Assembly: GCF_030581075.1 (NCBI RefSeq)
Contig: NZ_JAUQSW010000016.1
Span: 1-64,000 of the forward strand
Length of the DNA: 64,000 bases
DNA from: Hymenobacter cheonanensis
Lineage (GTDB): Bacteria > Bacteroidota > Bacteroidia > Cytophagales > Hymenobacteraceae
Direction: 5' to 3'
Shown here: positions 16,901 to 25,400 of the stretch, in pieces
Layout of the letters: each line of letters starts with the position of its first letter
How positions within the stretch are numbered: the first letter of the stretch is position 1
The notes under the pieces: model-generated
Seen by the model: only the letters and a program-made list of their open reading frames with translations
Database searches by the model: none
What the model was told of the DNA's origin: nothing
Position numbers and translations under genes: made by a program

Positions 16901-18753
16901 ACGTGGTAGGGGCCATTCGGGACGAGCAGGCGCTGCGCGCCTACCTGCTGCAAACCCTGCCCGACTACATGGTGCCCACCTGCTTTGTCTCGCTGGACAA
17001 GCTGCCCATCAATGCCAATGGCAAGGTAGACCGGCAGGCCCTGCCCATTCCCGCTAGCACCAGCCCGGGCCCCAAGGCCCCCCGCGTGGCGCCCCGCACC
17101 AGCCTGGAGCAGCAGCTCTGGCACCTCTGGGAAAAAGTGCTGGGCAAAAACGACTTCGGCATCACGGAAAAGTTTGCGGAGCTGGGCGGCCACAGCCTCA
17201 AAGCCAGCCGCTTGCTGGCCGAAATCCGCAAGACGCTGCAAGTGAACGTGGCCCTGGCCCAGCTGCTGAACTCCTCCATCGAGGAGCAGGCGGCCCAGCT
17301 GGCCCGCGCCGAAAAAATGGCTTTCCAGCCCATTGCCCGCGCGCCCCGGCAGCCCAGCTATCCGCTCAGCACGCAGCAGCTAGGCCTGTTTGCCGCCCAC
17401 TGGCAGCACAGCGGCAGCGAGTACCTCATCAGCGGCGGCATGTCGCTCGGGGGCGAGCTTGAGCCGGAGCACTTCCGCCAGGCGGCCGCCCTGCTGCTGG
17501 ACCAGCACGATATTCTCCGCACGGTGTACCGCCCCGATGCCACCGGCGAAATTCGCCAGTGGGTGCTGCCCTCCATTACGGTGGCGCAGGTGTGGGCCTA
17601 CCACGATTTGTCGGGCCTGGCGGCGCCGGCCGAGGCAATGGCCCAGTACTGCCAGGCCATCGGGCCGACGGTGCTGGACTTGCAGGCCGGCCCACTCTTC
17701 AAGCTGGTGCTCTTCAAGCAGGCCCCCAACAAGTATGCCCTCATGTATTTCCTGCACCACATCGTCAGCGACGGGTGGGGGCTGGATGTGCTGCGCGAAG
17801 AGCTGCTGAGCGCCTACCTGCTGCGCCTGCAGGGCCAGCCGGCGCAGCACAGCGAGCTTCAGTACAAGGACTACGCTACCTGGCAGCAGCAGGAGCTAGG
17901 GGCCGGCTCGCTGCTGCGCTACGAGCAGTACTGGCGCGACCAGTTTCGGCGCGAGCCCGAGTTCCTGACCCTGCCCTTCGTGGCGGCCCCCGACGCCCTG
18001 GCCGCCGCGGCCGCCGAAACCGGCGTGGTAACCGCCGCCGTGGCGGCCCCGCTGCTGCCGGGCATGCGGCGGCTGGCCGCCGCCACCAACAGCAGCGTGT
18101 TCTCGGTGGCCCTCACCGGCCTCAATCTGCTGCTGCATTCCTACACGGCCCAGCACGACATTACCATTCGCAGCCCCTTTGCCGGGCGCCAGCACGCCGA
18201 CCTGGACCGCGTTATCGGCTGCTTTGCCGATTCTGTGCTGCTCAGAACCTACCTGCACAGCCACCACTCCCTGCAGCAGCTGCTGCAAGAGGTGCATGCC
18301 GTGGTAGCCGATACCTACCAGTACCAGTTCTACCCAACCACGATGCTGCACGAGCTGCTTCAGCAGCTGCACGGGATTGACATGAGCGATTTGACCCGGG
18401 TCTCCATCAACTATCTGAACCTGAACAGCCGCGATAGTCGGCGCGAGAATACGGCCTTAAGTACCGCGCAACTGGAGATTGGTGTATTGCCGGAACAGAA
18501 CACGAAAAGCAAGTACGATATTAACATCATATTTAACGAGGACCAGGAAAACCTGGTGTTGCACGTAGAATATAATACCAGTAAAACCGATTCGGCAATT
18601 GCCCGGGAGCTGCACAGCCGGCTGCAGGAAATCATTCAAAAGCTGATTGAATCACCCACCATGCTGCTCGCCGATTTTGCCGCTGCCTACCAGCATTCGG
18701 CGCTGCCGGCCCTGCACGAACTGGCTATGCAGGAAGTAGATGACCAGTTCTAG
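10942..18753 (+). CDS. NRPS A: docking-C-A-T-C-A-T-C
   Basis: A 2603-aa peptide synthetase. Residues 1-50 look like a TubC-type (beta-hairpin) N-terminal docking domain. Then C1 (HHIICDG near 198), A1 (about 525-990, YTSGSTGKPKG at 660), T1 (IGGNSLHA near 1040), C2 (HHIVCDG near 1229), A2 (about 1550-2030), T2 (LGGHSLKA near 2080), and a terminal C3 (HHIVSDG near 2272). Pocket residues read by eye give DLFNNALTY for A1, which I recall as an Ala-type code, and DGFFLGVVY for A2, the textbook Ile code. The terminal C has no A after it, so it should join to the A domain opening NRPS B. The docking domain implies an upstream partner protein, yet no synthetase precedes it here. Confidence 0.93.
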   Translation: MEVFELIRQLKKADVHLFVEEQELKVKARPGALPPALLAHLKTHKQALLLLLQGGPAAEAIAPAPLAADYPLSYGQQSIWTLSQDAQASLAYHMPVAMQLPEAAQAGQLQQAIQDLVERHSSLRTSFFEQADGSVRQRVAPETQFRLQVREVPALSAATLPGYLLAESREAFCLEQAPLLRGTLLRGSGACYLLLTVHHIICDGLSLDVLQQELLLCYEARQQGQAPALPALSRSYQDFAVWQHASQQQGLWQAEEQYWQALLQPPLPVIELKNNLKRPAVKTFAGERLRVELPGPVRTALLARCAQQQVSLFAGLLAGLQALIFRYTQKTDTVLGTVTSGRSVEALQHLVGMFINTLPLRLRFEPAATFEQLLAAQQQALQDALAHQALPFQKMVELAGGQRDLSRSALFDIMVIFNEHTPENQPTAAGAYRLLQADLRTTSQFDLTIAFEAQPSGLAATLEFNTAIYDRAFIGRLWEHFVQLLATLLASPGDGIASCNYLPPTERRQQLQVFNDLQAYYQPEVTVLDLIEQAAAANAHKIALIGPAAQLTFRQVWQEVATLSAHLRTLVGPGQVVGVQLTRTEWLPIALLAVLHSGAAYLPLDLAYPQERIDYILQDSGCDLLITDAWLAAYQQQAPPVPGAAPAPPVPGGAALAYIIYTSGSTGKPKGVMISHQNMALFVQWALDEFANSPFELVYAVTSHCFDLSVFEFFFSLAAGKTVRILPSGLHIAEAIAADRGVLLNTVPSVVQHLLKDATFPWQHVAVLNMAGEAVPQHFKNALDYRAIEVRNLYGPSETTTYSTCYRFSDQEESITIGRPIRNTRVYVLDEFQQLVPTGLDGELYIAGAGVTLGYKGKAALTQERYLPDLLQPGQKMYKTGDLGHWNSAGQLVYTGRKDDQVKLRGFRIELGEIENALERVAGVSKAVVQVRQAAGQEARLVAYVATTQAIAEEHLRHQLGQHLPAYMLPDAYVALPALPLTPNGKVDKAALPWEESYLAPARPAAVAPRTPPEAQLHALWREVLGEERPFGVADNFFEIGGNSLHAARLYSLLKQRLGLQTGIRFVLENTTIAAQAARLADYAPHQEAAIPLAPAQPTYAVSSFQAHLWLLSKNAEAAQAYHVPGGMHLLGPLDVPALRQAFGLLLERHELLRSVFEEAATGEVRQRVLPPGQAAFGLPVVVAEAGPALEALLRQNEQAPFALSTDLPIRATLVRLAPDHHCLLYCLHHIVCDGWALKLLEKEVMQAYLHLQGLAAPALPALPIQYKDYIHWQSQQDFSKPEAYWKAKLAAPLPLLELPLDTQRPKQKTYRGRSATHTLAAATVQQLKAAVLAANTTVFTGLLATLNLLLWRYSGQSDQVLGVAVAGREHAQLQDQIGPYLNTLPLRSQVRGTDTFAQVLAQVRQTLLEAYEHQHYAFSQIVDLVAAPLERGRSPLFDVLVVYQNQASAGIGGPAAGLAPAGLTVVPLPERSFSASPLDMTFIFQDAPQGIELRAEYNADLYSEAYMQRLLANYAHLLQALAQQPGQAIASQDFIAPAERHWLAETVNHDSRPYPHASLVALFEAQAAATPAHTALVAGASRLTYHTLNQHANQFANYLRHRHAVRPGTNVCLQMHRSGQLLVAMLGILKAGCAYVPIDHSYPTERKQYILADSACALTVDDACFGDFLAGQAQYDPQNLALPIAPEQLCYVIYTSGSTGNPKGVMVRHRNVVPLVKNTSYLTIQPTDVVLQWSNFAFDGAVFDIFGALLNGATLVLLAGSEVASIDAIKARIHEHQVTVLFITTALFNLIVDADITTFQPLRKLLFGGELVSKHHVRRAVDYLGRGRLLHVYGPTETTVYATFHAVEEVLEADLTVPIGIPLTNDAVYILDEALQLLPRGASGEICLGGAGVSQGYLNDADKTAAKFVPNPFRAGELLYRTGDLGRWQENGAVAFMGRIDFQVKIRGHRVELAEIEYYLSLWDEITDGVVRLNEDAQGDKYLCAYVVGAIRDEQALRAYLLQTLPDYMVPTCFVSLDKLPINANGKVDRQALPIPASTSPGPKAPRVAPRTSLEQQLWHLWEKVLGKNDFGITEKFAELGGHSLKASRLLAEIRKTLQVNVALAQLLNSSIEEQAAQLARAEKMAFQPIARAPRQPSYPLSTQQLGLFAAHWQHSGSEYLISGGMSLGGELEPEHFRQAAALLLDQHDILRTVYRPDATGEIRQWVLPSITVAQVWAYHDLSGLAAPAEAMAQYCQAIGPTVLDLQAGPLFKLVLFKQAPNKYALMYFLHHIVSDGWGLDVLREELLSAYLLRLQGQPAQHSELQYKDYATWQQQELGAGSLLRYEQYWRDQFRREPEFLTLPFVAAPDALAAAAAETGVVTAAVAAPLLPGMRRLAAATNSSVFSVALTGLNLLLHSYTAQHDITIRSPFAGRQHADLDRVIGCFADSVLLRTYLHSHHSLQQLLQEVHAVVADTYQYQFYPTTMLHELLQQLHGIDMSDLTRVSINYLNLNSRDSRRENTALSTAQLEIGVLPEQNTKSKYDINIIFNEDQENLVLHVEYNTSKTDSAIARELHSRLQEIIQKLIESPTMLLADFAAAYQHSALPALHELAMQEVDDQF

Positions 18754-18772
18754 CCCCCTTTCCGCGCTCGGA

Positions 18773-18828
18773 GCCGCCCGCAAACGGAGGCCGCGCCCGG
18801 GGCCCGGCGGCCGCCGTTTGCGGGCGGC
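18773..18828 (+). terminator. Hairpin between NRPS A and NRPS B
   Basis: GCCGCCCGCAAACGG (18773-18787) pairs perfectly with 18814-18828, and the inner GGCCGC/GCGGCC extends the stem. No T-run follows, so read-through is likely. It may act on transcript stability or give partial termination. The rest of the gap to 18987 is AT-rich leader. Confidence 0.5.
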
Positions 18829-18987
18829 ATAAGGTGGCACACAAGGCAGCTGCGGTAATTATACCGCTTTCACTAAAACAGCTTGTTTTTATTGAAAAAA
18901 TAATTCCCCCTGCTAATTACCTGGGTTTCCTCCCACGAATTACCTGTTAATTTTTAGCCTACTTCTTCCTTTACAGGACAGTACTAC

Positions 18988-21900
18988 ATGAAGCAGATTA
19001 TCCACACCCTCTTTGAACAGCAGGCCCTGGCTTCGCCGGCCCGCATTGCCATCAGGCACGGCGGCCAAACGGTGAGCTACGGCCAGCTGCACCAGCAAGT
19101 AAACGCCATTGCCGGGGCCTGCTTGCAGGTAGCGCCCACGCAGCGCGGCGTAGTGCTGGTGCTGCTGCCCAAGCAGCCCGCCGTGGTGGCCACGCTGCTA
19201 GGCGTGTTTAAGGCGGGCAAGGTGTACCTGCCGGTGAGCTGGCAGCTGGGCGACAACACCTGGTGCAAAATCTGGCAAGACATCAAACCCCAGCTTATTG
19301 TGACGCTGGCCACCGAGCTGCCCCGCCTGGAGGCGCTGCTGCACCGGCTGCAAGCCGAGGCCCCGGCCCACCTGCTGGCCCTGGATGCTGGCGGGCAGCT
19401 GGCGTACTACACCTGGCGGCAGGGGCACTACCACCGGCAGGAGCTGGTGCTGGCCCAGGCGCCCGCCTGCGAAGTGGCCATTGCCCCCGACGATACCTGC
19501 TACCTGTTTTTCAGCTCCGGCACTACCGGCACGCCCAAGGTTATCGAGGGCATGCAAAAAAGCCTGAGCCACTTCATCCACTGGATTACCAAGGAGTTTG
19601 GCTACACCGAAAACTTTCGCATCGCGCAGTTGGCGGCCCTGACCTTCGATGCCTCCCTGCGCGACATGCTGGCGCCGCTGATAACCGGGGGCACGCTCTG
19701 CATTCCGCCGGCCGACAGTATGAGCAACATCGGGGGCCTGCTGCACTGGCTGCGGGAGGAGCGCATTACCCTGCTGTGCACCGTACCGTCGGTGTTCCGG
19801 GCAATGATGCAGGAAATTGAGGAGGGCGGCCCGGAAACCTATGCGCTGCCGAGCCTGCGCTTTTGCCTGCTGGCCGGCGAAACGCTTTATAACAAAGACG
19901 TTTACCGCTGGCAGAAGAGCATCGGCACCGGCACGGAACTCGTAAACCTGTACGGCACCACGGAGAGCACCATGCTCAAGTCGTTTCACCGGATTGGCCA
20001 CGCCTCGGGCAAAATGTCGGGCCGGGTGAGTGTGGGCAAGCCCATTTCCAATACCCTGATTCTGCTGCTCAACGGCGACGGCAAGCTGTGCGCGGTGGGG
20101 GAGGAGGGGGATGTGTACATCAAGACGCCCTTCCTGACCAAAGGCTACTACAACGACCCCCAGGCCACCGCCAAAATCTACGTTCCGAACCCCCTGACCC
20201 AGAAGCCTACGGACCTCGTGTATAAAACCGGGGACGTGGCCACGTACCTGCCCGACGGCACCATTGCCCTCATCGGCCGCAAAGACGGGCAAATCAAGCT
20301 GCGCGGTATCCGCCTTGATTTGGCGGGCGTGGAGGCCGGCATGCTGCAGCACAAAAGCGTAGAGCAGGTGAAGTGCCGGGTGCTGGAAACCGCCGCCGGC
20401 GACCAGTACCTGGTGGGCTACTACAGCGCCCACGCCCCGCTCGACGAGCCCGCGCTGCGCACCTACTGCCAGGAGCGCCTCAATGCCTACGAAGTGCCGG
20501 ACTACCTCGTGTACCTGGAGCGCTTTCCCATCAACGGGCACGGCAAGGTCGACCTGGCGGCCCTGCCCAACCCGCTGGCGGCAGCCGGGGCCGGGGCCGC
20601 GCCGGTAGCCGAAACGCTGACGCCCACCGAGCAGCAGCTGCAACGCCTCTGGCAGCAGCTGCTGCAGGTAGAAAACGTCGGCGCCACCGACAACTTCTTC
20701 AAAATAGGAGGCAATAGCCTGAAAGCCATCCAGCTAGGGGCCAGCATTACGCGCACCATGCACCTGGAGCTGGGCGTCGACGGCATCCGGCAGCTGTTTA
20801 AGGCGCCCACGCTGAGCAAGTTTGCCGCGTACCTGGACGAGCTGCTGGCCCGGCGCCCCAGCCTGGCCCCCATTCGGCCCGCCGCGCCCCGGCCGGCCTA
20901 CCCCTTATCCTTTGCCCAGCAGCAAATCTGGTTTGGCAGCCAGGCCCAGGCCGGCCAGTCGGCCTACAACATGGCCCAGGCTTACCACCTGCGCGGCCCC
21001 CTGCGCCCCGACCTGCTGGCGCAGGCGCTGCACGCCGTGGTGGCGCGCCACGAAGCCCTGCGCACCTCGTTTCACGCCGCCGATGGCCAGCTAACCCAGC
21101 GGGTACATGCCCCCGCCGACGTGCCGGCGGCCTTCCGGTTCGCAGATGTCAGCACCGCCGAAAACCCCGTGCAAGCGGCCGAAGCCCTCATTGCGCAGCT
21201 CAGCGACACGGCCTTTGAGCTTACCCAGCCGGCCCTGCTCCAGCTCCTGCTCCTTGAGCTAGGCCCCCAGGAATACGTGCTGGGCTTTGTGATGCACCAC
21301 ATCGTGGGCGATAGCTGGTCGGGGCAGATTTTGATTTCGGAGCTGCTGGACGCCTACAAGCACTTGCAGGCCGGGGCCGCCTGGGCGAAGGCCCCGCTGG
21401 CCATTCACTACAAAGACTACGCCGTGGATGAGCAGCAGCGCGGGCAGGGCGAGCGCTGGCAGCAGCTCCAGGCGTTCTGGCAGGGCCACCTGGGCCGCAG
21501 GCTGCCCGTGCTGGCCTTGCCCACCGACTGGCCCCGCAGCGAGCAACAAACGACCGCCGGCAGCCGCTACGAGTTTGAGCTGGCCCCCGCCCTGCTGCTA
21601 ACGCTTAAGCAAGTGGCCGCCGCGCACGAAATAAGCCTGTTTGCCCTGCTGCTGAGCGCCTACTACCTCGTGCTCAACCGCTACTCGGCCGATGAGGAAA
21701 TTGTGGTGGGCGTGCCCGTGGCGGTGCGCAACCGCAGCGAGCTGGTCAATCAGATAGGAGTGTACGTGAACACGCTGGCCCTGAAAGTGCGCGTAGACGA
21801 GGCCCAGCCCCTGAAAGCGTTTCTGGCCCAGGTGCAGCAGGTGCTGCTCGAGGGGTATGCCCACCAGGAGTATCCCTTCCAGGAAGTGGTGCGGCACTAC

Positions 21901-22272
21901 GCCCCCGCCCGCGATGCCAGGCACGGCCCCGTCTTCGATGTGGCCATCAACATGCTGACCAGCGCGCAGCAAGCCGTGACGTCGAGCGTGGACTCGCTGC
22001 GGATAGCGGACTGGGACCAGGTGCACACGCAGAGCAAGTTTGACCTGACGCTCTACGTCTACGACGACCCGGCGCCGGGCACCAGGCCCTTTATCGAGTA
22101 CAAAACGTCGCTCTTCAAGCCGCAGTACATCGAGCGCTTTGCCGAGCGGCTCGTGGGTTTGCTGGGCCGCTTTGCCGCCCACCCGGAGCAGCCGCTCAGC
22201 AAGCTGCTTGCCGAGCGCGTAGCCCTGCCGGCGCTGAAAAAGCCCAGCCTGCGCCCCGCGCTGGCAGAGTAA
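18988..22272 (+). CDS. NRPS B: A-T-C
   Basis: A 1094-aa synthetase that opens directly with an adenylation domain (1-530), then T (IGGNSLKA near 570) and C (from about 638). The A domain is unusual. Core A3 reads SSGTTGTPKVIEG rather than TSGSTGxPKG, and the pocket begins FDASLRD, giving code DARCLALML, which I cannot match to a known substrate. A sister domain opens NRPS E. The C domain motif is HHIVGDS (near 770), with the final Gly changed to Ser. The next protein begins with another C domain, so two C domains meet at the B/C junction. Its A domain is expected to be served by the terminal C of NRPS A. Confidence 0.9.
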   Translation: MKQIIHTLFEQQALASPARIAIRHGGQTVSYGQLHQQVNAIAGACLQVAPTQRGVVLVLLPKQPAVVATLLGVFKAGKVYLPVSWQLGDNTWCKIWQDIKPQLIVTLATELPRLEALLHRLQAEAPAHLLALDAGGQLAYYTWRQGHYHRQELVLAQAPACEVAIAPDDTCYLFFSSGTTGTPKVIEGMQKSLSHFIHWITKEFGYTENFRIAQLAALTFDASLRDMLAPLITGGTLCIPPADSMSNIGGLLHWLREERITLLCTVPSVFRAMMQEIEEGGPETYALPSLRFCLLAGETLYNKDVYRWQKSIGTGTELVNLYGTTESTMLKSFHRIGHASGKMSGRVSVGKPISNTLILLLNGDGKLCAVGEEGDVYIKTPFLTKGYYNDPQATAKIYVPNPLTQKPTDLVYKTGDVATYLPDGTIALIGRKDGQIKLRGIRLDLAGVEAGMLQHKSVEQVKCRVLETAAGDQYLVGYYSAHAPLDEPALRTYCQERLNAYEVPDYLVYLERFPINGHGKVDLAALPNPLAAAGAGAAPVAETLTPTEQQLQRLWQQLLQVENVGATDNFFKIGGNSLKAIQLGASITRTMHLELGVDGIRQLFKAPTLSKFAAYLDELLARRPSLAPIRPAAPRPAYPLSFAQQQIWFGSQAQAGQSAYNMAQAYHLRGPLRPDLLAQALHAVVARHEALRTSFHAADGQLTQRVHAPADVPAAFRFADVSTAENPVQAAEALIAQLSDTAFELTQPALLQLLLLELGPQEYVLGFVMHHIVGDSWSGQILISELLDAYKHLQAGAAWAKAPLAIHYKDYAVDEQQRGQGERWQQLQAFWQGHLGRRLPVLALPTDWPRSEQQTTAGSRYEFELAPALLLTLKQVAAAHEISLFALLLSAYYLVLNRYSADEEIVVGVPVAVRNRSELVNQIGVYVNTLALKVRVDEAQPLKAFLAQVQQVLLEGYAHQEYPFQEVVRHYAPARDARHGPVFDVAINMLTSAQQAVTSSVDSLRIADWDQVHTQSKFDLTLYVYDDPAPGTRPFIEYKTSLFKPQYIERFAERLVGLLGRFAAHPEQPLSKLLAERVALPALKKPSLRPALAE

Positions 22273-22344
22273 GGCGCGGGGCTGGCCGGCCCCCGGCAGC
22301 CAACAGCCCGCAACTAGAATGCCCCGGCGCGAAGCCGGGAAAGT

Positions 22345-22364
22345 GGGCGCCCCTGAGGGCGCCC
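22345..22364 (+). other. Hairpin between NRPS B and NRPS C
   Basis: GGGCGCCC at 22345-22352 and 22357-22364 (a self-complementary 8-mer) form a stem with a 4-nt loop in the 170-bp gap. A purine-rich AGGAGA (22435-22440) lies just before the NRPS C start codon. Confidence 0.4.
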
Positions 22365-22442
22365 CCGGGGCCAGCCGCCCCGGGCCGCAGAACGGCTTAT
22401 CCATTTTGGAATTCACTCAACAACTTAAGTAAACAGGAGATA

Positions 22443-25400
22443 ATGAGCACTCATTTACCACTCTCTTATCATCAGGAGCGTCTTTGGTTTATCGACACCT
22501 TCGAAAAAGGGAAATTATACGAGGCTAGCCCTGTTTACCACAACCTGCCGCTGCTGCTGAAAATCGACGGCCGCCTCGACCCCCAGCGCCTGCAAGCGGC
22601 CCTCGCCTACCTGGTGGCCCGGCACGAGGTGCTGCGGTGCGAGCTGCTGCCGGGCAATGTGCCGGCCCTTGTGCTGGCGCCCCCCCGCCCGGTGCCGCTG
22701 GAGCAGCGCCCGCTGCCCGCGGCGGCGGCCGGCCTGGCGGCGGCCCTGCGGCCCTACGTGCAGCAGGCCTTCGACCTGCAAAGCGGGGTAATGCACCGCC
22801 CCACGCTTTTTACCGATGGGCAGGCGCAGCACTACCTGCTGTGGGTGTTTCACCACTTCGTGGCCGACCGCTTTTCGCTGCACACGCTGTTTGAGGAGCT
22901 TACCACGGTGTACCAGCAGCTGGAGCAGGGCGGCGCCCCGGCCCTGGCCCCGCTGGAGCTGCAATACACGAACTACGCCCGCTGGCAAAAGGAATTTCCG
23001 GAAGAAACCGTGGAGGCGCTGCTCCTCTACTGGAAGCACAGGCTCAAAGGCAACGTGCAAGCCCTGGAAATAGCCACCGACGCTCCCCGTGACCACATCC
23101 ACCTCTACGACGGCGATACCCATGCCTTTCGGGTGCCGGCGCCCCTGGCCCGGCAGCTGCACGCCATCGGGGCCGCGCAGGGCCACTCCGGCAAGCAGGT
23201 GCTAATGACGGCCTTTCTGGTGCTGCTGCACCATTACTCGGGCCTGGCTGAGGTGGTAATCGGCACCTTTGGCGATAACCACAGCCAGCACCTAGGGGCC
23301 GCCGCCGGCCCGGCCGACAACCTGCTGGTGCTCCGCAACTGCCTGGATATGAGCGTGCGCTTCGACGAGCTGCTGCACCAGGTGGCGGGCCAGCTGGAGG
23401 AGGCCCTGGCTTACCAGGACCTGCCCTTCGAGCAGCTCTGCACGCTGCTGAACCCGGCCAAAGACATGAGCCGCACGGCGTTTTTTGATGTGCTCTTCCA
23501 CTACGAAGCGGCCAGCGCCCCCCGGCAGACTGCCGGGGCCACCTGGGCGTATCAGGAAACCAACTCTGGCTTAGGCAAATACGACCTCAACCTGCTGTTT
23601 AAGGAAGACGCGGACGGCCTGGGCGGCTACCTCACCTTCAACAAGCGGTACTTCGACGCAACCACCATTGCCGCCTTCTGCGAGAACCTGCTCTACTGGC
23701 TAGCCCAGCTGGGCGGGGCCCTGGAGCTGCCCCTGGCCCAGATTCCTTACCTGGCCCCGGCCCAGGAAGCGCAGCTGGCCCGGGCGCTCGATTTCACGGC
23801 GGTGGCCTTCCCCGCGGCCGAAACCCTCGTCAGCCTATTTGCCCGGCAGGCCCAGGCCGTGCCCACCAATACGGCCGTCGTCTTTGCCGAGGAGCACACC
23901 ACCTATGCGGAGCTGCACGCCTACAGCAGCCAGTTTGCGGCGTACCTGCAAGCGCACCACCAGGTGCAGAACGAAGACTTCGTGTCGGTGTGCCTGCCCC
24001 GCTCGGGGCACCTGCTCGGGGTGCTGCTGGGCATTTTGAAAGCCGGCGGCTGCTACATTCCCGTAGACCCGGGCTACCCCCGCGAGCGCATCGACTACAT
24101 CGTGGCCGACTCGCGCAGCCGGGTGCTCGTGAACCAGCAGGTGCTGGAGGAGTTTCTGGCCCTGCGGGCGCAGCTGCCCCCCACCGAAAGCCCCGTGGCC
24201 ATCGCGCCGGCGCAGCGGGCCTACGTCATCTACACCTCGGGCACTACGGGCCGGCCCAAGGGCGTGGAGGTGTCGCACCGCAACGTGGTGCGCCTGCTCT
24301 TCAACGAGCAGAACCTCTTCGACTTCAACAGCCAGGACGTGTGGACGATGTTTCACTCGTACTGCTTCGACTTTTCGGTGTGGGAGATGTACGGGGCCCT
24401 GCTCTACGGGGGCCGGCTGGTGGTGGTGCCCGAAATGGTGGCCAAGGACACGGAGCTGTTCTGGCAGCTGCTGGCCGAGCAGCGCGTCACGGTGCTCAAC
24501 CAAACGCCTTCGGCCTTCTACCGGCTGATTCAGGCCGATGCCAGCCAGGCGCAAACCGCCCTCGCGGCCCTGCGCTACGTCATCTTTGGCGGCGAGGCGC
24601 TAGCCCCTTACCAGCTGAAGGGCTGGGCCGAGAAGTACCCCGCCACGCGGCTCATCAACATGTACGGCATCACGGAAACCACCGTGCACGTTACCTACAA
24701 GCAAATCAACCAGCCCGAGATTGAGAGCGGCATCAGCAACATCGGCAAGCCCATTCCTACGCTGGGCTGCTACATCCTGAGCCAGCAGCAGCAGCCGGTG
24801 CCGCGCGGGGTAGTGGGCGAGCTGTACGTGGCCGGGGAGGGGGTAGCCGCCGGCTACCTCAACCAGGCGCAGCTAACGGCCCAGCGCTTTGTGGAGCTGC
24901 CCGTGGCCCCCGGCCAGCGCCTGTACCGCTCCGGCGACCTGGCCCGCATCACGCTTAGCGGCGACCTGGAATACCTGGGCCGCATCGATAACCAGGTGAA
25001 AATCCGGGGGCACCGCATCGAGCTGGGCGAGCTGGAGAACAACCTGCTCAAGCACGAGCAGGTGGAAACGGCCGTGGTGGTGGCCCTCAGGGACGAAGAC
25101 CAGGACAACTTTTTGGTGGCCTATTACACCAGCGCGGAGGTTCTCAGCGCCAGGGAGCTGAAGCTCTACATTCAGCTGCAGGTGCCCCCCTACATGGTGC
25201 CGGCCTACTTTGTGCGCGTGCCGGTTATCCCCCTGACCTTCAACGGGAAGGTAGACCGCAGCAAGCTGCCCAACCCGAAGGCGTACGTCGAAGACGAAAC
25301 CACGCTGTACGTGGCCGCCCGCAACGCGGTGGAGCAAGAGCTGGTGGCAATCTGGCAGGAGCTGCTGGGCCTGCCCAAGGTCAGCGTTAAGGACAACTTC